This document shows, piece after piece, positions 53,049 through 62,965 of a stretch of 64,000 nucleotides of DNA (positions within the stretch are counted from its first letter, which is position 1; each line of letters opens with the position of its first letter). Source of the DNA: Skeletonema tropicum. Its lineage: Eukaryota; Bacillariophyta; Thalassiosirophyceae; Thalassiosirales; Thalassiosiraceae. The position numbers and the translations under genes are program-made. The DNA lies in NCBI GenBank assembly GCA_037178625.1, contig CM074131.1, positions 3,224,001 to 3,288,000 on the forward strand, written 5' to 3'. The notes beneath the pieces were generated by a model. That model was not told the DNA's origin, did not search any database, and saw only the letters and a list, made by a program, of their open reading frames with translations.

Positions 53049-54392
53049 ATGACGATAATACTGTTAGAACTTCACGGAACAAATGATACAGCTGGCAATG
53101 TGGCCGACAATGAAGTGGACGATGATTATTTTGCCAGTCATGACTACCAAGGTTGTGAAGATCATCCCATATTCGATACACCATTCGTAACTGATCTAGT
53201 CGAAAACCATGATGATGAAGATGAAAATAACGAAGCTCTCATCATCCCGCTACCACCCTTTATTGAAATGGAACCATTTGTTTTGTTTATGAATCACCTT
53301 TTGCGTTACAAGTCGGAATCTAATGAGGTTGGGTTTGGAAGGCACGCACATTTAACATACCGGGCTATTCACAGTCGTCAACGAGATTATATAGCTTGGG
53401 CACAAAGGCAAGACAATCCCTCCGGAGGAATGCAAAATTTGCTTTCGTGGATTGAATCTATTGATACAGTCCAAGCAGCATGGGCCAATTCTCGTCAAGA
53501 CATATTGCGGATAGCTAAATACTTCCTCGTTAATGTGTGCAGTGAGTGTGGTATTATGAGTAATGATATAGTGGAGGTTCAATACCACCCTTGTTATAGA
53601 GCCCGGTGGCCTAATATTCCAAATATTCCGGTATATGAGGATATCGTTAATGGTCTAGATGAAAATGACAACGAAGGCAGATTAAGTGCTTGGAGAGAAG
53701 CCTGGAACGCAGCCGAACGAGACGCACAGTCAAATGGAAGGGCTTTCTGCACAAACGATGATTTGCGTTGCTCTGAGTGTATTCGTGGAACAAGTTGTCA
53801 TGCATGCAACTCATGGGAATGTGCACTGTGCGAGGAACGAAGAGATACTGAACAAGATAACGAGGATTTAAACGTTATGAAGAGATGGCATCAAGGAGAT
53901 CCTAGGGCATATAATGATGCATATATGTTTGAGAGAATGGGCGAGGTGATAGATGATGAAGATGGAAGGCGATGTGAACCTCCACAACAAGTGCTTCGTC
54001 ACCAGCCGTGCCTGAGATGCAGAAGACGTATCTGCAATCCTTGTGGCAAAGAATGTGCCGAATGCAACCGCCGAGCATGTAATGATTGCCAACTTGCCGA
54101 CGGCAATCTGAACTGTCTATGTGAACAATGTATGGATTTGTTTGAGAATGAAGATGAGGGAGATCGCTCTGATATGGCTATTTCAAGACGTAGAGCAGGG
54201 AACGAGTATATTTGCCGTCCTTGCTTTGACAGACAACAACACACATGTCCCTGCGGTGCACCGAGCTTCGACCCTAATGCAGAGAGCGAGAATAGCGAAG
54301 ATGGTTTTGATGAATATGAATATGATTATGAACATGATTTTGATGAATATGAATTTGATGATGAATATGATTATGAAGTTGAAGTATGGTAG
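53049..54392 (+). CDS. Zinc-cysteine protein with ExoX-C-like block
   Basis: 447 residues; ATG 53049. An acidic start is followed at ~95-140 by VGFGRHAHLTYRAIHSRQRD then YIAWAQRQDNPSGGMQNLLS, which fits the FGKYKGKTYxxVxxxDxxYxxWA pattern of the small DUF3820/exonuclease X C-terminal-like module. The rest has many CxxC pairs (CSECIRGTSCHAC, CALCEERR, CLRCRRRICNPCGKECAEC, CEQC, CPC) able to bind several zinc ions. It ends in an Asp/Glu/Tyr repeat tail (EYEYDYEHDFDEYEFDDEY). Likely nucleic-acid or protein binding; the precise role is unknown. Confidence 0.65.
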   Translation: MTIILLELHGTNDTAGNVADNEVDDDYFASHDYQGCEDHPIFDTPFVTDLVENHDDEDENNEALIIPLPPFIEMEPFVLFMNHLLRYKSESNEVGFGRHAHLTYRAIHSRQRDYIAWAQRQDNPSGGMQNLLSWIESIDTVQAAWANSRQDILRIAKYFLVNVCSECGIMSNDIVEVQYHPCYRARWPNIPNIPVYEDIVNGLDENDNEGRLSAWREAWNAAERDAQSNGRAFCTNDDLRCSECIRGTSCHACNSWECALCEERRDTEQDNEDLNVMKRWHQGDPRAYNDAYMFERMGEVIDDEDGRRCEPPQQVLRHQPCLRCRRRICNPCGKECAECNRRACNDCQLADGNLNCLCEQCMDLFENEDEGDRSDMAISRRRAGNEYICRPCFDRQQHTCPCGAPSFDPNAESENSEDGFDEYEYDYEHDFDEYEFDDEYDYEVEVW

Positions 54393-54436
54393 TGGTCGAT
54401 AGGGAAGGTTTTTGGTGGCGAGGTAGTCAGGCTGCT

Positions 54437-54689
54437 GCTGCAAGTATCAGCACACTTAAGCCAAAATTGCAAGTGACGCTGGATTAAACCCATCTGAACT
54501 TGCCATTGGGTTTGTACCAGTCGTGAGTTTGTGAAGAAGAATGGATCGATGATTGTTGGTGCAACGACAATGGAACAATTGAAAGAGAATTTGGCACCTT
54601 TTGTAAATGATGTAACGCTGGATGAGCAGGTACTTGCTCGTATTGATGAGGTGCATTTGAAATGCAAGGATCCGTGTTGTTTGCTCTAA
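54437..54689 (+). pseudogene. Aldo-keto reductase C-terminal relic
   Basis: Reads KYQHT, TAA, AKIASDAGLNPSELAIGF, a one-base frameshift at about 54513, then SREFVKKNGSMIVGATTMEQ, LKENLAPFVNDVTLDEQVL and ARIDEVHLKCKDPCCLL, stop. This is the end of an aldo-keto reductase barrel: the (I/V)GATTMEQLKEN motif lies in the NADPH-binding part. The front two-thirds are absent. The nonsense codon and frameshift make it inactive. Confidence 0.7.
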
Positions 54690-55055
54690 CAACTTTGCAG
54701 ACAATAACAGTGATTTATTCCAAGCGATATGTTTAGCATACCAAGCGCAAGGGTTGTTGCATGTGGACAAACAGCGAGCAGTTTTCAAATACCATAGTAG
54801 CTTCTGTTCCAGAGGAGATTACACATGTCAAGTTCAAGTAGAAGATAGAAACCTGCCCTTTCTGCACTTAGCCTCCATGTAGGAATTTGTACTGCTTTTT
54901 CCGGCCAACCTATACTCTTCTCTCACCGCACGCGCACTTGAACTCTGACTCTCATCTGCTTCTGCATTGCCAAATTCGATGTGTGCTTGAATGATATTGA
55001 TACGATATTAAGACCTAATACTCAAGATAAAAGGCCCAGCACTTGTAGCAACACC

Positions 55056-56555
55056 ATGGCGATCATCGGCGGCAGAAATAATCCTCCTCCTCTGCGCTTG
55101 ACGAAGCTCAAGACGACAAACAATGAAGATCCGCACTTTACTTCATTTCCGCCCGACATCCAAAAAATCATTTTGTCCCATCTTGGTTGTAAAGAGCTCC
55201 TCAAAATGCGTGCTACAAACATTTACTATCGGGATAAAATTTCGAAAGACTGTCAAGATATTTGGGATTCACGAATAGGTAGTCTCTGGGCAAATGGAAA
55301 GGGAAATGTGAATGAAAACATAGAGTTTATTAGGTGGTCACAAGAAAACAATTTAAATGTCCATCGGCATCAGGTGAACACAGAGATTATAGGGTATGAT
55401 GAATTCACGCGCAGGCGTCGACTAGATCATAGCGTGTTTGAACGAGTTAATCAGCTGGATTTTGATCCTAAAGGCGAAGATCGACACGTTATTATCGGTG
55501 GAACAGTGAGTAGGGTTGAAGGTTTGGATGAAAGCGCAGACAATCATAATTGGATCACTTTGATGGAAGATGGAGAGGATATTATTGACCAACTGAAATA
55601 TATCATTAGGATAGTGGGCGACTACGCATTCCAGGACGAGCCGTCACAATCATCCGAAACGAAATTCAAGAAAAGCAGGATAGAAAGAATGTGTGATGAA
55701 TCTAAGTGTGACCCGCTTCAGATGATTATCAAGTGTAAAAGAGTGCTCAATGGGATACATCGGCTGCTTTCATTTCAGCAATGGAAATTTATCACTGATA
55801 CACAAACTGATACTCCTATTGAGACGGGCGCCTCGGTTATTGCAAAGTTTTACTTGGCCGTTTCCAAGACAAATCATTATTTACTTCTATTTCAAAACGT
55901 CAATGATGAAATTGATAGCCGATTGTGCGAGTTGGCTAATACCATCAAATCAGGTCTTGAGGAGAGACTTGGATATTGTACAAACTTTCCCTTGATGGAG
56001 GTAATTCAAGAGATGCAATCAATATTTGGGGATGATTCTCCAACTAAGTTTAAAGGAAATACGACAAACTATTACGATGCGAACAATTCGCTCCTACACG
56101 AAGTGTTGACTCGTAAGACTGGGATACCAATCACTCTTGCCATCGTCTACACTGCTATTGTGAGGAGAGTTTGCGGAGCACACTTGGATCTCATAGGCTT
56201 ACCAGGTCATATCGTAATAGGACTGCCTTTTGATGAAGATAATACTCCGCATCGTGAGCGTCTATTTGTTGATGTGTTTCATGGAGGAAAGCATTTATCA
56301 CATTCAGATTTGAAGTCTATCGTTGCGCAGTATGGCTTGGCATGGAGTGATGAGATGGCCAATCCTATTTCTCATCAGCAGGTGTGGGAGCGGATGGTGC
56401 GCAATTTAATGAATTGCCACTCTGACGTTTCTATGCTTCGCAATGATAATGTCAGAGTGCTCATGACGCTTCAATGCTTGATCGATCCTCGTAGGCGTGT
56501 TGAGACATTCCGGAAGATGATTCTTGCACCTGGCTTTTCTGCCTACACGTGTTAG
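55056..56555 (+). CDS. F-box protein with SirB1/transglutaminase-like domain (FBXO21-like)
   Basis: 499 residues from ATG 55056 (the frame extends upstream 75 bp from a GTG only). Residues ~28-70 are an F-box (FTSFPPDIQKIILSHLGCKE, LLKMRATNIYYRD) that would dock on Skp1 of an SCF ubiquitin ligase. Residues ~255-420 match Transglut_core2: NYYDANNSLLHEVLTRKTGI, PITLAIVYTAIVRRVC, LDLIGLPGHIVIGLPF. The LPGH histidine is kept, but the usual catalytic Cys is not evident, as in FBXO21. It lacks the YccV-like module of animal FBXO21. Role: probably substrate selection for ubiquitylation. Confidence 0.8.
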   Translation: MAIIGGRNNPPPLRLTKLKTTNNEDPHFTSFPPDIQKIILSHLGCKELLKMRATNIYYRDKISKDCQDIWDSRIGSLWANGKGNVNENIEFIRWSQENNLNVHRHQVNTEIIGYDEFTRRRRLDHSVFERVNQLDFDPKGEDRHVIIGGTVSRVEGLDESADNHNWITLMEDGEDIIDQLKYIIRIVGDYAFQDEPSQSSETKFKKSRIERMCDESKCDPLQMIIKCKRVLNGIHRLLSFQQWKFITDTQTDTPIETGASVIAKFYLAVSKTNHYLLLFQNVNDEIDSRLCELANTIKSGLEERLGYCTNFPLMEVIQEMQSIFGDDSPTKFKGNTTNYYDANNSLLHEVLTRKTGIPITLAIVYTAIVRRVCGAHLDLIGLPGHIVIGLPFDEDNTPHRERLFVDVFHGGKHLSHSDLKSIVAQYGLAWSDEMANPISHQQVWERMVRNLMNCHSDVSMLRNDNVRVLMTLQCLIDPRRRVETFRKMILAPGFSAYTC

Positions 56556-56610
56556 TTGGTTACACAGAAAGGTTCTATAGGAATAGCCCGGTTAGATCTA
56601 ACTGTTACCG
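56524..56610. repeat. Dispersed ~87-bp repeat, copy 1 of 3
   Basis: ACCTGGCTTTTCTGCCTACA ... GTTAGATCTAAC at the F-box gene's 3' end (it encodes the last residues GFSAYTC). It recurs at 57466-57558 and 60219-60305 with small indels. Confidence 0.85.
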
Positions 56611-56718
56611 ATGATGGATTCATACTCGACCGTGGCTTTGCTGTCTTTCTTGAGGTTTATCTCGAAATGTCCTCTCCCCAGCTTACCCCATTGCCATTCT
56701 CTTAAAAATGCCATCTCC

Positions 56719-57259
56719 TTATAGAGACACAAGTTCATCATACGTTCCTTCTTCGGCGACCACGCCATGATTCAACACAACAATCTTGCCAGCTTTCAGA
56801 GCTGTCGAAGGGTGATGAGTAACACTGACCAGTGTTAATCCTTCCTTGTCACACAGGTTGACAAGTGTTTCGATGGATGAATTTTCCGCCTCAGCATACA
56901 AGGCAGATGTAGCTGTGGTAAGGTAGCCGTAAGGCAAGATAACGAGTCAGAATATCAAGCCAGCATGACAAACTATAGTGCAAACTAAGTTCTACTTTTC
57001 CGTCATCTCACTCACCTTCGTCAAGCAAGTGCAAAGAAGGCTTCTTGTACAAAGCACGCGCCATACAAAGTCTCTGGAGTTGCCCACCTGACATGCCAGT
57101 AAGCGCATCACCACCAATCACAGTATCGTACCCACCAGGAAGGCATTCAATGACCTCGGCAATCTCTGCATCTTTCGCTGCCTGCTCCACTGCTCCTGGG
57201 ACATGGGGCTGTCCAAATAAGATGTTGTAACGAATCGTAGCTTGGTAGATTAAGCCCAT
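56719..57259 (-). pseudogene. ABC transporter ATPase fragment (C-terminal half of NBD)
   Basis: Exons 57259-57017 and 56913-56719 join over a ~103-bp intron (GTGAGTG...ACCACAG) to rebuild LLDEATSAL. Visible motifs: QATIRYNILFGQP (Q-loop side), YDTVIGGDALTGMSGGQLQR (signature), LHLLDEATSA (Walker B/D-loop) and SVTHHPSTAL (H-loop). Walker A and all membrane segments are missing upstream, and no open frame leads to them, so this is a gene fragment. It lies between two copies of the 87-bp repeat, suggesting it arrived as part of a duplicated segment. Confidence 0.72.
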
Positions 57260-57465
57260 TTTCCTCGGTCCTTTTGCTTGGGTGACAGTGATGTTCTCTC
57301 ATGAGCAAGAATAGGAACGCAGATTTAGGTTACTGTACCTAACTACACGGGTACTTCTTTACACATGGGGTTTTATCCTCGATCCGGAACGGCATTCACT
57401 CTGTGGAGAAATGAGCGCCACCGATACCGCAGCACTCGGCAAAGGAACCGCCCGAAGACGTTTCT

Positions 57466-57558
57466 TTGCACCTGGCTTTTCTGCCTACACATTGTAGTTG
57501 ATTATTTCACAGAAATGTTGTGATATGAACAAACACGGATTGGATCTAACTGTTACCG
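57466..57558. repeat. Dispersed ~87-bp repeat, copy 2 of 3
   Basis: CACCTGGCTTTTCTGCCTAC ... GGATCTAACTGTTACCG, diverged from copy 1 by a few indels. Confidence 0.8.
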
Positions 57559-57566
57559 TGTGCTAT

Positions 57567-58331
57567 CTACTTCTTGCAAGCTCCATTCTTCCGAATATTC
57601 ACTCCGGTAACTTCTGCGTGGCATTTGTTTCCGTAGGTCCGCCCATCACAGCCACAAATCGGCTGATACTCCTCAGAGCAATGTTTTTGCGGCTTCGCCT
57701 CGCATGTTCCCACAAAAACCGCGTTGTTCTTGCAGACTCCATTAGGAATCGAGCAAAAGCTGTCTGATCCACATGTAGGGTCTAAACTAGAATCGTAGGG
57801 AGGTTTTAGGATACAGATTCCTGGGGGAAGAGAGTCGAGAGTTGGATATAGAGAAGGCTGCAACGTTGGCGTCTGCGATGGAGGGCTTGAAGGAACACCA
57901 ACATCGCAGGCTGGAATACTGGGTGGACACATTGTGCCATCCTTTACACAACATTGAGGCCAACCATTAACGTAGCAGTCGAAATCTGGTCTCAAGTCAG
58001 CACAGTAAGATGGAGCACCAAGCATCTCGTTCTCACACTTTGGACGTCTGTTGTTGGGGCAGTTGCCAATCCCTCGCTGCTGTTTTGAGCAACATTTCGG
58101 GTATCCACTGGGGTTCGCACCGCCGCCTGGGTAGCAGCCGTCCTCTGGAGGAAAATCACTTCCTAGGTGTGGGCAATATTCATGCGGTTTCATGCCATTT
58201 GCCTTTGGATGATAGCGGAGCGAGAGAGATGAAATCTCGTCATTGGACGAAGACGAAGCCGAAGCCTGACCAAGGCTTAATCCCAATGATGCGACCATCA
58301 AAATAAGTGGAGGGAGGAACCTCATGCGCAT
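57567..58331 (-). CDS. Secreted Kazal-type serine protease inhibitor-like protein
   Basis: 254 residues; ATG 58331 (a second ATG at 58325 would serve equally) opens a signal peptide (MRMRFLPPLILMVASLGLSL). The middle has two Cys-rich units (YCPHLGSDFPPEDGCY..CC; YCADLRPDFDCYVNGWPQCC) and a Pro/Ser/Thr linker with TPTLQPSLYPTLD. Residues ~217-252 form a Kazal domain: CSEEYQPICGCDGRTYGNKC then HAEVTGVNIRKNGAC. Kazal domains block serine proteases by a canonical loop; here P1 cannot be read with certainty. Extracellular role is likely. Confidence 0.85.
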   Translation of the reverse strand: MRMRFLPPLILMVASLGLSLGQASASSSSNDEISSLSLRYHPKANGMKPHEYCPHLGSDFPPEDGCYPGGGANPSGYPKCCSKQQRGIGNCPNNRRPKCENEMLGAPSYCADLRPDFDCYVNGWPQCCVKDGTMCPPSIPACDVGVPSSPPSQTPTLQPSLYPTLDSLPPGICILKPPYDSSLDPTCGSDSFCSIPNGVCKNNAVFVGTCEAKPQKHCSEEYQPICGCDGRTYGNKCHAEVTGVNIRKNGACKK

Positions 58332-60218
58332 GGTTGAATCTAACCAAGTTTGCAGAGCAAAGGTTCAATAAACTGGTGAGATGAGAACCTCCTCGTGGTC
58401 TGTGAAAGAACAGGAGAGATTCTGAGACGACACGATGGTGATTTTAAAAATTTATTTATTATAGGACGGAGCAGGAGCCTTTCTGGTATCCACGAACGAC
58501 ATTTACTGAATCGCGTAGGTACATAGCTGTCTCATCTCCTCGACTCCGTCAAATTGATTCCTACGTGTATGTCATACAAGATAGATAACGGCACTCCCTT
58601 TCCGCCGAAATTAGAAAAATAAAATATTTCACAAAAAATCCCGCCTCTTTTGCTCCATGCACGATTTCGCAGCAAAAACATCATCACACATCATGAGGAA
58701 GTGAACCAAAACACCATGTTGATGGCATAGCGGTAAAAATCGTATCTCCTGAAGTACACAGATTTGCATTTCGTGCTATATAAGTGTATGCAGCTGAAGA
58801 TATGAGGAAACTTACTGGCTAGGCCACGTAATGCACTTTTTGGTACCCCATCTAAGCGTCACATGAGAAAAAGTCAACCAGAAGAAGCCGAATCTCCCGA
58901 TGTGTCGTCCGATACTACGCCTGTAACACCTCGGAGATCGTCCTCTTTCCGCCAATTATCACCGCTACTTCTACATATAGACATCTAGTGTCGGTGTGGT
59001 TCATTGTTAGTGACTTCATATGGCCATAGCACTCCGTCGGGCACCAACATTGCTGCTACACATCACATCATCAATTACAAACAAATGTCACCCATTTCAT
59101 TGTTCTATTCCGACCTCTAATCATGACGAGACAACTAAACATGACAAATGAGCTCTCAATAATATGTAAGGATCGCTTTGTACCGTGAAGTTGACAATTG
59201 AGATCGATTTCACTGCCTACACCACCATCGGCGAACTCAGCCTTGGTATCACCATCGCCCAACACATGGCCATTTGTTCATGGATGCGTTATTCAAATCA
59301 ACATTACCATCTGACAACAATGACACAACAACTATTGTATTTGATTGAAGAGATAAGGTCGTAGTTGGGTGACTTAAAGCTCGATTAGGGTGGAATAGGT
59401 GCACATTTTGTCTCCGAAGAAGGCTATTGTTACGGCGCTACATTGCTCTGAATTGATCGGAGTGGAATCTTCAACGACTTGTTAAGGCCCTTTGGTTTCA
59501 ATGAAGTAATGTTCGACGGATAGAGCTGCATATGATCACTACTGACATCATTGGAATGCACAAAGTGATTCTCTTGTAGTAGATGGATGTGCATACAGAA
59601 GTGTTTGTGTTGAATGACAAGGATCTGTGGGCCTCATAAATTATTATTACCGCATTAAAAAGATGCAAACATTCTTTTCATAACTCTACAAGCGTTATTT
59701 TAGCAGTGTTTGGTGTCGTTAGTGCCGAAATATTTGTTATAACACCATCGTTCATTGCTCATGAGAGTTGAGGATACACATTCATGTGCAAAAATTGGCT
59801 TTTATTTTACATCATTTGTAAAAATTAGTACATATAAAGTTGCTACATGCAATCATATGTGTCTATATAAACGTCTCGAGCATTGTATCTTTTATATAAC
59901 GGCACCACGCTTAGTACAGTACGCTACTCGGGCGGAAATCCCATGGTGGTGATGTGCTCGATGATCGTTGGCGCCACTTTGGTACCGCTTCTTGGACGAT
60001 TCCTACGTAGACAAAAAAATCCACGTCATGGAGTCAAGGAGATGAGACAGCTATACGTCAGAATCGCTCCATTGAATGCGACGATCCTTTTTTTTGCCCT
60101 CGACACTGATGAGCACAAGCCCGCAGCTATAAACTCATCAAGTTCTGTGTGTATCTTGTGTATCTGTGTGTGGGTGTAGGTGGCAACGTAGGTAGTGCAC
60201 ACAAGTATTATGGCAGAA
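58332..60218. other. Long intergenic stretch, no supported gene
   Basis: 1.9 kb with only short frames lacking domains or splice signals. Parts near 59340-59640 look like decayed coding sequence with many stops, but I could not name a family. Confidence 0.4.
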
Positions 60219-60305
60219 TCACCTGGCTTTTCTGCTTACACGTGAGTTGGAGTTGGTTACACAGAAAGGTTGCATATAGGAATAAACTCGGTTAGATCTA
60301 ACTTT
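60219..60305. repeat. Dispersed ~87-bp repeat, copy 3 of 3
   Basis: CACCTGGCTTTTCTGCTTAC ... GGTTAGATCTAAC, closest to copy 1. Confidence 0.8.
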
Positions 60306-60535
60306 ACTGAGCGCTACTCGTTTCCATACTGAAAGTATCCGCAAGTAAAAATGTATAGATACAAATATGCATGAGAAATAATGAATCTCCTCCTCCTCAA
60401 TTTTGTCCTCGCATCCTACGGATCTCATCCCAGCGAAAATCGCTATCAGTCTGATACTTCTTCGTGAGCTCAAAATCCTTTTGCTCCATGAAGTAATCCA
60501 AAGTTTGTGAATTGTAGCCGCAGACAATATGCAAA

Positions 60536-60729
60536 ATTAGAAATAGAGGCAAATGTAATTTGTTGATGCAGTGATCCTAATACTTTTTGGCTTTGAAGCT
60601 CAAAAACAAGATACATAGAGCGTAGAATGGTCTCTTTCCCTAGAAGGTTGCCTGCCTGTAAATGTCAGTGACACAAGCGAACTCTGTTGCCATCGCAAAC
60701 TTGTTGTATCCGCGCGCTGCTCATAAAAC
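60536..60729. repeat. Dispersed direct repeat, copy 2 (upstream of 60783 gene)
   Basis: Near copy of 50246-50465. Compared with copy 1 it has a 4-bp insertion (CATA) and lacks about 30 bp before the TCCGCGCGCTGCTCAT end. Confidence 0.9.
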
Positions 60730-60782
60730 ACACTTCTAATTTACCTGCAAACACTCCTAACAAAGATAACATTCCATCATTT

Positions 60783-62231
60783 ATGAAGAACGAAATAGAC
60801 AGATCCAACACGCCTCTAACATTTAATTGGGTCGAGGATAATGAACATCATCACCACCGATCAAAGAGACCAGCAGGTCCCATGGTCTACTATGGCCCAC
60901 TCACATTAGAGGCACATGAACGATATCAGCAAAACAAAGAGGCACCAAACATAGTGACACATAGTAGCAGTGACTCAGCTGTTACGGCGAAAGACGAGCC
61001 TAAGAAGACTACTAGAACATTGCCAACAGTGGCAGAAGTTGTGGTTGTCATCACAACGACAAGTTTGGCGTTTGTCGTAGCGATTCCTTTTGGGCTATTG
61101 GTATTCTTTTTGATTGAATCATCTATCCGAATCTTGCGCAATACATTGCATTCATTCCGCATCGCTTCTGCAGCAGATGCTGCTATCATGGAGATTGCCG
61201 AGATCATCAACAAAACTTCGTTCGAAGAGGTTGGGCTTACATCAGTATCAGCTGCGATACTCAAGTACGCCAAGATGGCCCTCTGGCCATTCGTGCTATT
61301 CGTGCCGTCATTCTTTCTTTACTCTCACCTAGTAGTCGGAATGACTTCCGAAAATCAAAGCAGAGACAGAAAAAAGATGACGTGGAAAGTTCTATTGTCG
61401 CTTATTTCACTCTTTGCATTCTTGGAAATGATGCTGGCGATGGCTGATACAAGTAAATGGACGCTGCTTGGAATAACTTCTGTATTTCCACTGCTGATGA
61501 TGATTTTGGCAAGATTCTCGATAGCTTCTGCAGACATGTATGGCTCATTAGACATTCTTAGTCCATGTGGCAATTACACAGTAGCAGCAACAACTATGGA
61601 TTCCGTCGAGGGCATGGAACGTAAGTTTTCGATCTCTCGCCATAAAGTACTTCTCTGGTGCACTCTCTCACTTACTTCTTCCTTTTGTCCACAATATACA
61701 GCCCAAACACCAGCAGCAATTGCCTCCGCAATCGTTTTGGTGGCATTCTTTGCTACCATTGCGCACAGTTGCTCACTCGTAGATCGCAAGAGAAATCACA
61801 GAAACCGACTTTCCACGACACATGGAGTTTTTGCCGCACTATCAATCAGCGAAGCAATCATCCTGGCAAAGGAATGGTATTCCGAAAGATCAATCCTTCT
61901 ATTCTTGGCAGAAACTTTGGGATTCCTCTTCATTTTTCTTCCATTCATCGCTGGCATTGTTCATCGGCTACTCGAGCCATTATACATTTTATCAGTGCCT
62001 CTATCATCACTCGCAATCTGCACAATTACCGGGCTTTCTCCCGTTAGCTTGATTGGGTTAGTCGTATCAATCTTGCTCGCTTTCATTGGAACGAACATCT
62101 TGCTCTGCACACTGTTGTTGTCGTATCGATTTTATTCGTGGCTGATTCATAGACACTTGACACTGCTCATATTCTTTGCTTGGCTTGTAATGTTTACTGG
62201 ACTTTTGAATGAGAGTGAAGTGATGCACTGA
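60783..62231 (+). CDS. Polytopic membrane protein, unknown
   Basis: Up to 482 residues from ATG 60783. A polar His-rich N-terminus (~100 residues) is followed by about nine hydrophobic segments (for example VVVITTTSLAFVVAIPFGLL, ALWPFVLFVPSFFLYSHL, VLLSLISLFAFLEMMLAMA, LIGLVVSILLAFIGTNILL). 61621-61701 (81 bp, GTAAGT...TATACAG) is a likely in-frame intron; removing it links SVEGMEP to QTPAAIASAIVLVAF and deletes an odd polar stretch. I do not recognise the family. The upstream region is a repeat shared with the 3' flank of gene C. Confidence 0.65.
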   Translation: MKNEIDRSNTPLTFNWVEDNEHHHHRSKRPAGPMVYYGPLTLEAHERYQQNKEAPNIVTHSSSDSAVTAKDEPKKTTRTLPTVAEVVVVITTTSLAFVVAIPFGLLVFFLIESSIRILRNTLHSFRIASAADAAIMEIAEIINKTSFEEVGLTSVSAAILKYAKMALWPFVLFVPSFFLYSHLVVGMTSENQSRDRKKMTWKVLLSLISLFAFLEMMLAMADTSKWTLLGITSVFPLLMMILARFSIASADMYGSLDILSPCGNYTVAATTMDSVEGMERKFSISRHKVLLWCTLSLTSSFCPQYTAQTPAAIASAIVLVAFFATIAHSCSLVDRKRNHRNRLSTTHGVFAALSISEAIILAKEWYSERSILLFLAETLGFLFIFLPFIAGIVHRLLEPLYILSVPLSSLAICTITGLSPVSLIGLVVSILLAFIGTNILLCTLLLSYRFYSWLIHRHLTLLIFFAWLVMFTGLLNESEVMH

Positions 62232-62965
62232 TGAGAAATCGTGTAGCATAGGGACTCTCACACTAATCATCTAGATATATAGTGATCTGGACTTTACAGC
62301 CGTCTCTATCTCGATAAATACAGACATTTTTCATCACTACAATCAGCAGCTTCGACATTCACTTTAGCCAATCAGGTAGATATATTCACTGCGCGGTTAA
62401 CTTAATCGTTTGCTCAATCAGTGATACTGATGGCGACTTGATGGCTTAATGGTTTGCGTTTTTCATCAGATATACAATACATATTAATTCAGTCTGCAGT
62501 TCGAGTATCGAGTAGCCTCCCTTCAACTGGTGGTAACCGAGACCACGGAGCTCAATGGGATGCTGCAAAATCGGTACATCTGTCGTCATCACTCTCACTG
62601 CTCTACAATCTATGCCATCGGCACAGAATCACTTCCAAACAGCGCTGGCAACAGTCGGGCGGGTGGGATATATTGAGTGCCAAAAAATAATAATCAAAGA
62701 GGCCTCGCGACAATACGACAGATTAGTGCACTGTAAATTACATATCGTGAATTAACGGCTCATTTTTTGAATGATTACTTAAAGCGAGCATTTACAATAC
62801 TTAAAGTTCAAGTTGTTTACTTGAACGTTTTGCAGAACACTAATGACAGCGTGCTGGCAAAAGCGGCAGCACCGCACCATTATGCAGTAGGCAATTATGA
62901 TGTGATTATGCACCATACTTAATACTTAGACCATAGACCATAGACCATAGCACCAGACCTCAACC
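62232..62965. other. Intergenic, nothing supported
   Basis: Short frames only. A triple ACCATAG(ACCATAG) microrepeat lies at 62930-62950 just before the next gene. Confidence 0.4.

Noticed and set aside
59340..59640. Decayed transposase or retroelement
   Set aside because: Fragments look once-coding, but I could not line up any family motif, so no call is made.
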